64,000 nt of DNA from Chitinophaga sp. YR627 (GTDB lineage Bacteria; Bacteroidota; Bacteroidia; Chitinophagales; Chitinophagaceae), in contig NZ_FOUX01000001.1 of NCBI RefSeq assembly GCF_900114995.1, forward strand, positions 124,001 through 188,000, written 5' to 3'. A program made the position numbers and the translations under genes. Shown one piece after another: positions 56,347 to 64,000 of this stretch (its first letter is position 1; each line of letters begins with the position of its first letter). The notes below the pieces were generated by a model. That model was not told the DNA's origin and made no database searches. It saw only the letters and a program-made list of their open reading frames with translations.

Positions 56347-57366
56347 ATGAAAGAAACAAGCAACAGACGCGCGGTAATAGTAGGCATTTTTATCACCCTA
56401 GGTTTGCTTATTGTTATAGCAGGCGTACTTACACTTGGCGGACAAAAAAAGGCTTTTGTTAGCGCGGTACATGTCAGCGCGACCTTCAGTGATATCGGAG
56501 GGGTACAGACCGGTAACAACATCTGGTATTCAGGCGTAAAGGTAGGTACCGTAAAGAAGATCACTTTTATAGAGCATAATAAGATCAGGGTTGATCTGAA
56601 CATTGAAGAGAAATCAGCACAGTTCATACATAAGGACGTAGTGGCGAAAGTAGGTTCTGATGGTCTGGTAGGTAACAAGATCATCGCTTTATCCGGTGGT
56701 ACTGAGGGCGTTCCTGCTATTCAGGATGGCGACCAGCTGAAAGTAGCGGTTAACATCAGCCCTGACGAGATCATGACCACACTGCAGGAGAATAACAAGA
56801 AGCTCCTGCTGATCACCGGTGACCTGAGCACACTCAGCAAACGTATCGTTAACGGAGAAGGCTCTATCGGTAAACTGATGAGCGACGAGTCGCTTTATAA
56901 TAATCTTTCACAAACAGTTGCTACGTTTGAAAAAGCAGCTGCCAATACGGAACGTTTGACCAAAGGTCTGGCGGACTATGCATCCAGTCTGCGTAAGGAA
57001 GGTACCCTGACCAACGACCTGGTAACTGATACTACTGTATTCAATAACCTCCGTGCAGCGGTTGCCCAGATGAATGCTGTGGCAGGCAATGCGAACGTAG
57101 TAGTGGAAAACCTGAAGAGCACTACACAGGGGCTGAAAGACAACCTGAATGATGCAAAATCTCCGGTTGGTGTATTGCTGAATGATCAGCAGTCAGGTGA
57201 AGACCTGAAACAGACCCTGAAGAACCTGAATGTAAGCACCGCGAAGCTCGACCAGGACCTGGAAGCAATGCAGCATAACTTCCTGCTGAGAGGCTTTTTT
57301 AAGAAGAAGGCAAAGAGAGAGGAGAAGGCGAGGAAGGATAGTATTAAGAATGCGCAGAAGCAGTAG
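56347..57366 (+). CDS. mlaD: MlaD-family MCE-domain substrate-binding protein
   Basis: 339 aa. An uncleaved N-terminal anchor (~9-31, IVGIFITLGLLIVIAGVLTL) is followed by one MCE domain (~38-120) with the typical GGVQTGNNIWYSGVKVG and VGSDGLVGNKII stretches, then a long, mostly helical region with repeated NL/T patterns (~130-310) and a Lys-rich C-terminus. MCE proteins form hexamers in the periplasm that carry lipid; the long helical tail may build a needle or tunnel, as in PqiB/YebT-like proteins. Last gene of the operon; an intrinsic terminator follows 45 nt downstream. Confidence 0.93.
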   Translation: MKETSNRRAVIVGIFITLGLLIVIAGVLTLGGQKKAFVSAVHVSATFSDIGGVQTGNNIWYSGVKVGTVKKITFIEHNKIRVDLNIEEKSAQFIHKDVVAKVGSDGLVGNKIIALSGGTEGVPAIQDGDQLKVAVNISPDEIMTTLQENNKKLLLITGDLSTLSKRIVNGEGSIGKLMSDESLYNNLSQTVATFEKAAANTERLTKGLADYASSLRKEGTLTNDLVTDTTVFNNLRAAVAQMNAVAGNANVVVENLKSTTQGLKDNLNDAKSPVGVLLNDQQSGEDLKQTLKNLNVSTAKLDQDLEAMQHNFLLRGFFKKKAKREEKARKDSIKNAQKQ

Positions 57367-57411
57367 GTGTCGGAAGCCAGAAGCAAATAATCATTATACA
57401 AAGTATTATAG

Positions 57412-57449
57412 AAGCCGGTGTAATCTTCAGGATTACACCGGCTTTTTTT
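57412..57449 (+). terminator. Intrinsic terminator of the Mla operon
   Basis: A 14-bp perfect stem (57412-57425 with 57431-57444; loop TTCAG) runs into seven T residues at 57443-57449. It is a classical Rho-independent terminator for the + strand operon and sits just beyond the end of the converging RND gene. Confidence 0.93.
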
Positions 57450-57466
57450 GTGCCGGAATGTATGTA

Positions 57467-60400
57467 TTATATGTTAGTATGCTTTACTATTTTAGCAGGT
57501 TTGTATAGAAGGACGGGCAGTAGTATTATAACTGCCACCAATACAAAAAATAATCCACTGACACATCCTGCTGATAGTGCGGACCAGAAGCTTTCCTGTT
57601 TATCTTCGAGCATTATAGGTACGAAGCCACAGCATACGGCCGCAGTTGTGAGTAAAATGATGCGTATGCGCTTAAATACAGCTTTGAATAACAAGCGGTT
57701 GTAATCCTGATGTGAAGTACGTAGAAGGGAATTTAAGTCGTTGATAATGAAGATAGCCGGATTAGCAATCTGACTTCCCAGGATAATAAGAGTTGCATAT
57801 CCGCCGTAATCGAAAAATTTATTTGTAAAGGCGAACAATAGGAAGGGCCCTATAAAAGCAACAGGCGTAATGCAGATTATTACAAGAGGTTGCCGAAGAT
57901 TCTCGAATAAAATACTGCAAAGGATAAAAACAGTAAGAACGATGAGGCTGAGAAGCATATAATATCGATCGCTATCCTGGCTGTTTTCCTCGCCTGAAAT
58001 CTCAATAGTATAACCTAAGGGCATACTGTTACGAAGGTCTTTTATTTGGCGATCAAGAAATTTTTGCCCATCCTGATACTGGCCTATATATTCAAAGCTC
58101 ACTAACTGAATATATTGTCTTGCTTCTCTGTAAATGTTGTTCTCCAGGGGTGTAAACTTAATCTCACTAAAGTCCTGAAGACGAATTGTTTTATTGCTAT
58201 TTAGTTGTAATGGTTTATGTAGCAGGTCGTAGATGCTAAAATTTTCAGCGTCTTTTTCTTTTAATACTACAGGGTATTGGTCTTCTTTAACATTGATTGC
58301 AGCAATGCTGTTTTTTGTGTTACTGATAAAAAATAATTCGTTCAGCATTTCCTGCTGACTGGTTCGGCGCAATGAAAGAAGGCGGGGATCGGTGTTCAAT
58401 ACATAGCCTTGTTCTCTGTCTTCAGGATCATCAGCAAAGGCATTGCTATTAATATGTTGTATCCTCATATTGCCGGAAAGCTTTTTTATGAGTGATGAAA
58501 CCTGTGCTTTTAGCGCATTATAATTATAACCTTTAAGTACGAGAGTGAAGTCTGTTTGTTCTCTCTCACTGGTATTGCTGTATCCTTGTCCAATGCCAGT
58601 AATTGTCCATTCTGCCCCACCTCGTTCTCTGGAGTAATCAGTCAGAATCTCTTTTAAGCGTATAGGAAGTGACGTAGTTTCATAGTCATTTTTAAAGAAG
58701 ATTTCAATCTGCCCTGTCTGACCAGAATAAACGGTGGTCAGATACTCGTTAATTGAATTTATTTTAGAAAGATAGACCTCTATTTCATGAAGGAGTGCAT
58801 TCATTTGTTCAGGTGTACTGCCAAAAGGTAGTTTTGCTGATAAATGCAGACTTGTCTGTTCAGGTTCTATGTCCGGATTTTCTATGTTAACTTTAGAATG
58901 GAATTGATATAATGTGCCACCAAGATACTTGTCTGTGTGGTGCCGGATTTTATAAGTATAGAGATCGCTTCCTATTGTGGAATTGTACAATTGCTGATAC
59001 CAGTGATGCCCTTCCCATCTCTCAGGTAGTAAAAAAAGGGGACATCCGAATAGTAGTACGAGTAAGGAAATGAAAGTTTTCCTGCGAACCGCGATAAATT
59101 GTACTGATCTCACGTATGCTAAGTATAATTTTACACCCTTTCGCGGAAAGGGTTGTTTATATTCAACATGTTTAAACAGCCTCAATAAAGCCGGTGTAAA
59201 GAATAACGATGTAAGCAGGGATGCTCCGAGAGAAATAGATATAATAAGTGAGAAATCTGTCAACGCCTCATATCCCATAAGGGCAATCAGACTCATTGCA
59301 CAAATGATAATAAGATTTGAACATAGTAATGCCGGAAAGATCTTTCGGTTGCGCTGTCTATAACTATTATCAAGAACTACAATGGCATTATCGATAATTA
59401 TGCCAAATGAAATAGCCAGTCCCGAAATAGTATAAAGATGGATTTCGATGCCAGATGTCCATACAACAACTGTTGTTAAGGCGAGACTCATTAGTAACCC
59501 GATCAATAAGTTACAGATATGACTTATTGTTCTGTATGATAGCATAAGAAGAACTAGTAGGATACTGACAGCAATAGCACTTCTCTGAACATTTTTTTGA
59601 AGTTCTTTTTTGAGAAACTCACTATCATTATAGGCGAGCGATAGCGAATACTGCGGGTGTTTGAATGTAGTTAACTGTTCGATAATTGTATCGCTTAGTT
59701 TAATTCTGTTAATACCTGGCTTTGATATTACACTTACTGTAAGAAAACTTTTCCCATTTACCCTGAAGTAACCGGATGTCGGGATTTCTTCAAAAAAGAC
59801 AGTAGCAACATCTTTTAATTTCACTTGTGGGGCTCCCGGGAGAGAGACAGTTAGTTGTTCGAGGGTAGCCAGTGATTCGATATTGTTATCGGGAATGTTC
59901 AAAAAGTATTGTGTTCCATCATCGTTTTTTGAGATACCGGGGAAGGATCCGCTGAAAGATGTTTGCAGCTTAAATATTATTACCGCGGGATCAATTTCAT
60001 TTGCATAACACCTGGCTTTATTAAAAACAATACTTATCTGTTGTCCGGAGCTACCACTTATGTTTATTTTGTCTATACCTTTAATACCGCTGAGTTGCTT
60101 ATTCAATATATCAGAAAGTTGTCTTGTTGTCGTCGGTGCAATATCAGTTGCCAGTACATTATAAATCAGCAGTGGTCTTCGTTCATCTGTTGAATGATTA
60201 CCTCCCGCAACGACAGTAGGATAGGATGTTCCGGGTGGCAAATGAGGATAAATCTGCCGGATCAAAGAGTTTACCTCTACTTTTTTTATTTCCAGATCAG
60301 TTGATCTGTCAAAAAGTAATTGAACAGTGCCACTGTTGTAGCGGGATGTGGAAGAGATTTTTTTGAGTTGTCCAAGATTAGCACATGCCCCTTCAATGAC

Positions 60401-60580
60401 AGATGTAACACGTTGTTCTATTGTTTCAGGATTACTGTCCGCCAATGAAAAAGAAATATTAATAGCAGTGTTGAAAGACGAACCCTCTTTGCTAATCTTT
60501 AAATAAGGAGTAACAGCGATTGCTGCAATCATAATAATCAGAAAAAACAGTGTTACGCGTATAGGAGAAATAAAAGCCAA
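57467..60580 (-). CDS. RND-family efflux permease, without adjacent adaptor or outer-membrane gene
   Basis: 1037 aa, the normal size of an AcrB/CusA-type permease. The N-terminal TM1 (~8-26), first periplasmic loop, a cluster of membrane segments ~335-510, second large loop and the C-terminal TM block (~865-1030) are all there, so the gene looks complete. In TM4 the proton-relay position reads IIIDNAIVV: Asp397 is kept but the second Asp of AcrB is Asn398; metal-exporting (HME) members also have only one Asp there. No membrane-fusion protein or TolC-type gene is adjacent, so partners must be elsewhere or the protein works differently. It starts 3 nt after the GT22-like gene, in the same - strand operon. 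Substrate unknown. Codon and base usage are more AT-rich than in the PKS. Confidence 0.87.
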   Translation of the reverse strand: MAFISPIRVTLFFLIIMIAAIAVTPYLKISKEGSSFNTAINISFSLADSNPETIEQRVTSVIEGACANLGQLKKISSTSRYNSGTVQLLFDRSTDLEIKKVEVNSLIRQIYPHLPPGTSYPTVVAGGNHSTDERRPLLIYNVLATDIAPTTTRQLSDILNKQLSGIKGIDKINISGSSGQQISIVFNKARCYANEIDPAVIIFKLQTSFSGSFPGISKNDDGTQYFLNIPDNNIESLATLEQLTVSLPGAPQVKLKDVATVFFEEIPTSGYFRVNGKSFLTVSVISKPGINRIKLSDTIIEQLTTFKHPQYSLSLAYNDSEFLKKELQKNVQRSAIAVSILLVLLMLSYRTISHICNLLIGLLMSLALTTVVVWTSGIEIHLYTISGLAISFGIIIDNAIVVLDNSYRQRNRKIFPALLCSNLIIICAMSLIALMGYEALTDFSLIISISLGASLLTSLFFTPALLRLFKHVEYKQPFPRKGVKLYLAYVRSVQFIAVRRKTFISLLVLLFGCPLFLLPERWEGHHWYQQLYNSTIGSDLYTYKIRHHTDKYLGGTLYQFHSKVNIENPDIEPEQTSLHLSAKLPFGSTPEQMNALLHEIEVYLSKINSINEYLTTVYSGQTGQIEIFFKNDYETTSLPIRLKEILTDYSRERGGAEWTITGIGQGYSNTSEREQTDFTLVLKGYNYNALKAQVSSLIKKLSGNMRIQHINSNAFADDPEDREQGYVLNTDPRLLSLRRTSQQEMLNELFFISNTKNSIAAINVKEDQYPVVLKEKDAENFSIYDLLHKPLQLNSNKTIRLQDFSEIKFTPLENNIYREARQYIQLVSFEYIGQYQDGQKFLDRQIKDLRNSMPLGYTIEISGEENSQDSDRYYMLLSLIVLTVFILCSILFENLRQPLVIICITPVAFIGPFLLFAFTNKFFDYGGYATLIILGSQIANPAIFIINDLNSLLRTSHQDYNRLLFKAVFKRIRIILLTTAAVCCGFVPIMLEDKQESFWSALSAGCVSGLFFVLVAVIILLPVLLYKPAKIVKHTNI

Positions 60581-60583
60581 GTG

Positions 60584-62041
60584 TTAATATTTAGCACGTT
60601 CAAATAATACTAATATGCCAGGATGATGATTGCAATTATGTAATTGATCAATCTTCTCTATCCAGGCAGGAATACTTTGTACTGTCTGTCTCAGATGATT
60701 CTTTTTTATGATCGCACTATAGACAGGATCTGCGATATCAGTTTTCTTTATTACTACTATGTCAATATTCTTTGAATCATAGCTCTCTATTGATATGCAT
60801 TCTACATTAGACCTTGTATAAAAGTGCTCTGTAAGGAAGGGCCATGGTTTATAGGGGTTGCCATTTTTTCCATAAAGTAGCCTGAGTGGGCGATCCCCAT
60901 ATTCCTTTGCTATCCGGCGTGTGAGGTCTTGTCTGCCATTGTCAGCGTCTTTGTTCATATTAACAGCGATTCCGGGTATGTTGACGAGAATGCATATTAT
61001 TATAAGGACTGGTTGCAAGGCAGGGAGTGAACGTGAAACGGGTATTTGCCATGCTGATATGATGATGAAAGGCAGAAAGTTTACGATGGGAAAGAGAAAT
61101 CTGATTTCTTTATGTGGAATTGCAAGGTGTAAGAATATAAACGGCAGTACTACCCAGGTGATAAGATGTTTTGGTCTTCGGATAGCAAACACGAGGATAC
61201 TTAGTGTAATAAATATGCCGATAGGATAGACACTTGCCTGTACTAGTAATTGCATATATTGAAATACAGTAGATGTACCAAAACGTGAAGCAACGCCTTT
61301 AATGATATTGACCTGGAAATAATTTACGGCGGTGATAACAAACCTTCCATAATAGACGGAATCAAGAATACCACCAATGATGGCTACGAAAGCTATAGCT
61401 GATATCAATGTGAAAATATGTTGAATAGTAGTTTTTCGTATGAAAAAAGAATAGCAAATAATACTTGCAATGGCAATTCCTGTCTGGAAACGAAATAGAT
61501 AAGCAAGTCCGAGCCAGAAACCTGCAATGAGGTAGCTGGGGTTGTTGCCTGTATTCTTATGTAGCACTGCTGTGCCGGAAAGAAGACATAGGCCTGACCA
61601 GCATTCTGCAGAGAACCGGATATTGATAAAAGGCAGAAACCATAGAAACCAGGAGAGTATTGAAAATATTATCTGATGCGCATCAGGGATTTCCTTTCCA
61701 AGCGTATTAACAGTATATCGTATTACGCTAATAGCAAAAATCATTGTTAAAAACCGAAGAATAGCAGCAAGTATATATGGATCAGAGATGCCAAATAAAT
61801 GCATGGTGCTAAATATGGTATAACATATCCATGGCTGAATAGTGGATCGAAGCATACTTCCATATTCCCATGCCATCTCTGCCGGACTATTAATACCTGA
61901 TTTCAAATTGGCAAATTCAATGATCTGATAGTGTTCGTCTGCATTATAGTAACCATGGCTGTTAAGCGCGGTAACGCCATAAATAATAATAGCCAGGATG
62001 GTTAACAGATTTTGGAAACTGGGTCTAATGAACATGAGCAT
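60584..62041 (-). CDS. GT22 (Alg9/PIG-B-like) GT-C glycosyltransferase
   Basis: 485 aa polytopic membrane protein with about ten predicted membrane spans. Two features mark the Alg9-like mannosyltransferase family GT22: an acidic pair in the first periplasmic loop (NADEHYQ, Asp35-Glu36) and HKEIRFLFP at 310-318, matching the family signature HKEERFLFP. Family enzymes transfer mannose from a polyprenyl-phosphate donor; in bacteria the acceptor is mostly unknown. The soluble C-terminal ~120 residues are periplasmic by prediction. First gene of a two-gene - strand operon with the RND permease; divergent from the GT-C-like gene at 62243. Confidence 0.8.
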   Translation of the reverse strand: MLMFIRPSFQNLLTILAIIIYGVTALNSHGYYNADEHYQIIEFANLKSGINSPAEMAWEYGSMLRSTIQPWICYTIFSTMHLFGISDPYILAAILRFLTMIFAISVIRYTVNTLGKEIPDAHQIIFSILSWFLWFLPFINIRFSAECWSGLCLLSGTAVLHKNTGNNPSYLIAGFWLGLAYLFRFQTGIAIASIICYSFFIRKTTIQHIFTLISAIAFVAIIGGILDSVYYGRFVITAVNYFQVNIIKGVASRFGTSTVFQYMQLLVQASVYPIGIFITLSILVFAIRRPKHLITWVVLPFIFLHLAIPHKEIRFLFPIVNFLPFIIISAWQIPVSRSLPALQPVLIIICILVNIPGIAVNMNKDADNGRQDLTRRIAKEYGDRPLRLLYGKNGNPYKPWPFLTEHFYTRSNVECISIESYDSKNIDIVVIKKTDIADPVYSAIIKKNHLRQTVQSIPAWIEKIDQLHNCNHHPGILVLFERAKY

Positions 62042-62088
62042 TTTGTATAGGAGCGATAAAACTAACAGAAAGGAAATTAATTTTTTTT

Positions 62089-62116
62089 TTTGATTTGTAA
62101 ATTATATCCTAATTTG
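62089..62116 (+). promoter_or_regulatory. Possible Bacteroidota promoter (TTTG-N17-TAATTTG)
   Basis: TTTG at 62089-62092, 17 nt spacer, TAATTTG at 62110-62116, close to the phylum's TTTG / TAnnTTTG pattern but one base short in the second box. It would give an untranslated leader of about 120 nt for the gene at 62243. The whole gap 62042-62242 is AT-rich and has no other gene. Confidence 0.35.
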
Positions 62117-62242
62117 TTGCGGAATTTTAAAGCAACCAGACTTCAGTGCGTGCGTTTCTGTTACCCGGATAACCCATGTTACCCGTTTTTATTTACGTTT
62201 TTTAAGAGAAAATTTTACTACTCAGGTTCATACTATACGGCT

Positions 62243-63559
62243 ATGAAATTAATCCGAACCTATGTATGGTGCGCATTGCCCATATTGTGCCTTCTTGTGT
62301 ATTATAATATTTGCTTCCATGAATTTCAGACTCTATGGGATGACCATTGGGTTGTGTTGAATCGTTACACGCGTAGTGGCGTTAATTTTGTCAATATTGG
62401 GAGGATACTAACGCAATACTTTCATGGACAGTACGCACCAGTGAATGAATTGAGCTATTTGGTGTTATATTCTGTTTTCGGACGGAGTCCCGGGTGGTTT
62501 CATCTATTTGGATTGTTGGTGCATACTGCTAATGTTCTGCTAACGTTTTTGTTTATTAAAAGGCTGCTTTTACTTTCCAGAAATTTTCAGCAGGATGCAG
62601 CAATGCGTATTGCTTTTATTACAGCGACATTGGTCGCAGTTCATCCCTTTCTTGTAGAATCGGTTGCATGGGTATCTGCATCCAAGATCATTAATTATGT
62701 ATTATTCTATCTCCTATCCTTACTGTTTTATCTGAAATTCATAAGTACAGGCAAGTCAAAATTTCTGGTCTGGACGGGTGTGTTTTTCATTATTTCTTTT
62801 GGTGCAAAGGAGCAGGCTGTTACAATGCCATTGTGTCTTGTCTTGCTGGATTACGTTTTAGGACGTGATCTGAAAGACAGGCGTATATGGATGGAAAAGA
62901 TTCCTTTTTTTGTTCTATCGTTGTTCTTTGGCGTCGTTACAATGCTTTCGCAGGCTGCAGATGGAGTAGGCGTACTTTCAGAGAATCTTAATTATCCGTT
63001 TTATCAGAATATTTTGTTTGCCTGTTATGCATTTATAGAGTATTTCATTAAATGTGTGATACCTGTGAAGCTATCTTATCTATATCCTTTTCCTAATCCG
63101 ATTGGAGATCCTGTACCCGGCAGATTCTGGATGTATCCATTTTTATTAATTGTAATCATCGTTGCGTTGTGGCGTTTTTTGAAGGAAAAATGGGTGAGCT
63201 TTGGATTGTTGTTCTTTCTTATTCACATTGGGTTGGCACTTCATATTATTCCACTCTCCCGTTTTGCGATAGTCGCGGATAGATATGTATATCTGGCTTC
63301 TATTGGCGTGTTTTTTATGATGGGCTATCTGTTTAATCATATTTATGAGAAAAGTGTATCATACCGACAGCTTTTCGTAAGTATTGCTGCGATGTATATT
63401 GTTTGCCTCGCTGTGTACGCACATGAGCGGACAAAGGTCTGGCATAATACCGATACACTAAAAGCGGAACTCAGAAAAGTAATTAAATCCAGATCAGACT
63501 ATGAAGCTTTAAAAGAAAAGCAGGAGGCGTTTGAGGACAGCCAGTACGAGTCGTTTTAA
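62243..63559 (+). CDS. GT-C-superfamily membrane protein (TMTC/PMT-like), no TPR tail
   Basis: 438 aa from the ATG at 62243, which opens directly into a membrane segment (KLIRTYVW...LPILCLLVYY); an ATG at 62090 would add 51 residues of unlikely, Cys- and Phe-rich sequence. About ten membrane spans. It carries the stretches HPFLVESVAWVSASK, GAKEQAVTMPLCLVLLDY and VADRYVYLASIG, which are characteristic of the TMTC-like/DUF1736 group of GT-C proteins, and an early acidic loop LWDDHW that fits the GT-C catalytic Asp. Relatives usually continue into TPR repeats; here the protein ends with a short charged helix, so it is a minimal form. Probably transfers sugar from a lipid-linked donor in the periplasm; substrate unknown. 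Divergent from the GT22/RND pair. Confidence 0.7.
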   Translation: MKLIRTYVWCALPILCLLVYYNICFHEFQTLWDDHWVVLNRYTRSGVNFVNIGRILTQYFHGQYAPVNELSYLVLYSVFGRSPGWFHLFGLLVHTANVLLTFLFIKRLLLLSRNFQQDAAMRIAFITATLVAVHPFLVESVAWVSASKIINYVLFYLLSLLFYLKFISTGKSKFLVWTGVFFIISFGAKEQAVTMPLCLVLLDYVLGRDLKDRRIWMEKIPFFVLSLFFGVVTMLSQAADGVGVLSENLNYPFYQNILFACYAFIEYFIKCVIPVKLSYLYPFPNPIGDPVPGRFWMYPFLLIVIIVALWRFLKEKWVSFGLLFFLIHIGLALHIIPLSRFAIVADRYVYLASIGVFFMMGYLFNHIYEKSVSYRQLFVSIAAMYIVCLAVYAHERTKVWHNTDTLKAELRKVIKSRSDYEALKEKQEAFEDSQYESF

Positions 63560-63656
63560 ATTACATTTACTATATATTAAAATTTGTAGTCAGCTTTCTA
63601 TAGGAGAGCTTGTCCTGGAAGTCTTTTGTTTTTTTAACCATTTAAACATTTCACGA

Positions 63657-64000
63657 ATGAACAGAAGAAACATTCTGAAGTTCTCAGGAATCCTGGCAGT
63701 AGTATTTGCACTGACTGCCAACCTCCAGTATGCCATTTACAATTATGGTATTGGCAAGAACAACCTCGGTTTAGCCATAGTCGCACAAACAAGCAGCAGC
63801 AGTGGGGGAAACAGTAATACCGATGTAACCGGGACTACTGATGATCCGAATGATCCGTGGATTTATAGTATGCCAGCCGATGTTGAAGTTGGTGGCAATA
63901 CGGATCAGCCATCTGGTGGCGGTAGTACCTTACAAAACTATGAGATGAAAACTCCGCTTTGTATTACATCAAGCCTGAGTATTAAATTTCCAATTAAGCA
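63657..64000 (+). CDS. Secreted NVEALA-like protein, 3' end outside the window
   Basis: 114 residues visible, open at the right edge; start ATG 63657, 97 nt after the preceding stop. N-terminus is Arg/Lys-rich (MNRRNILK) with a hydrophobic core (FSGILAVVFALTA), then NNLGLAIVAQTSSSSGG, which resembles the NVEALA-type motif found at the end of the leader in small secreted Bacteroidota proteins. After it comes a low-complexity Ser/Gly/Asp-rich region. NVEALA proteins are of unknown function; some are exported by dedicated systems. No similarity to an enzyme is visible in the part present. Confidence 0.55.
   Translation, partial: MNRRNILKFSGILAVVFALTANLQYAIYNYGIGKNNLGLAIVAQTSSSSGGNSNTDVTGTTDDPNDPWIYSMPADVEVGGNTDQPSGGGSTLQNYEMKTPLCITSSLSIKFPIK

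Noticed and set aside
62090..62242. N-terminal extension of the GT-C-like protein
   Set aside because: It is Cys/Phe/Arg-rich and unlike a signal or membrane segment; the ATG at 62243 opens directly into a membrane helix, and a likely promoter overlaps the start of the extension.
1..64000. tRNA, rRNA, CRISPR arrays, insertion sequences, prophage genes
   Set aside because: None recognised on either strand; repeats seen are PKS domain copies and short hairpins only.

Overview
The window looks like a chromosomal segment of a Bacteroidota bacterium, most likely a Chitinophaga relative. This is inferred from the Bacteroidota-style gene set (MlaE-F-D operon without MlaB/C, an NVEALA-like secreted peptide), near absence of Shine-Dalgarno sequences, moderate GC, and a giant trans-AT polyketide synthase (PKS) of the kind known from Chitinophaga. 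I cannot confirm the species from sequence alone.

Positions 1-52054 (+ strand) form one tightly packed operon-like run for a complex polyketide: five modular PKS genes (the first cut by the left edge), an HMG-CoA-synthase-type beta-branching cassette (HMGS, ECH1, ECH2) and a terminal SAM methyltransferase. No acyltransferase (AT) domain is present in any module, so malonyl units must be loaded by a free-standing AT encoded outside the window. Reading order of the assembly line: [...KR-psiACP-cMT-ACP-ER]-[KS1-DH-KR-ACP]-[KS2-ACP-ACP, beta-branch]; then [KS3-KR-ACP]-[KS4 | DH-ACP-KR]-[KS5(psiACP insert)-KR-ACP]-[KS6-DH-ACP]-[KS7-DH-KR | cMT-ACP]-[KS8-KR-ACP]-[KS9-DH-KR-psiACP-cMT-ACP]-[KS10 | DH-KR-ACP]-[KS11(0)-ACP-TE], where | marks a protein boundary. 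Three modules are therefore split between polypeptides. The tandem ACPs flagged by a Trp sit directly upstream of the HMGS cassette, which should convert their beta-keto group into a branch. The last KS has lost the His of its HGTGT motif and probably only passes the chain to the ACP-TE. The part of the cluster with the loading module, AT, donor ACP and decarboxylating KS must lie to the left. Elansolid from Chitinophaga is a known trans-AT product to compare with.

Positions 52055-54773 hold a 27-bp perfect hairpin between converging genes, a small basic protein on the - strand, a Bor-like lipoprotein and a VAO-type flavin oxidase that may or may not belong to the cluster.

Positions 54774-57449 are a compact MlaE-MlaF-MlaD (MCE) lipid-transport operon ending in a textbook intrinsic terminator.

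Positions 57467-64000 are visibly more AT-rich: a - strand pair (GT22-like mannosyltransferase, then an RND permease without adaptor or outer-membrane partner), a divergent GT-C-type membrane protein, and the start of a secreted NVEALA-like protein cut by the right edge. No tRNA, rRNA, CRISPR array, transposase or phage gene was seen.
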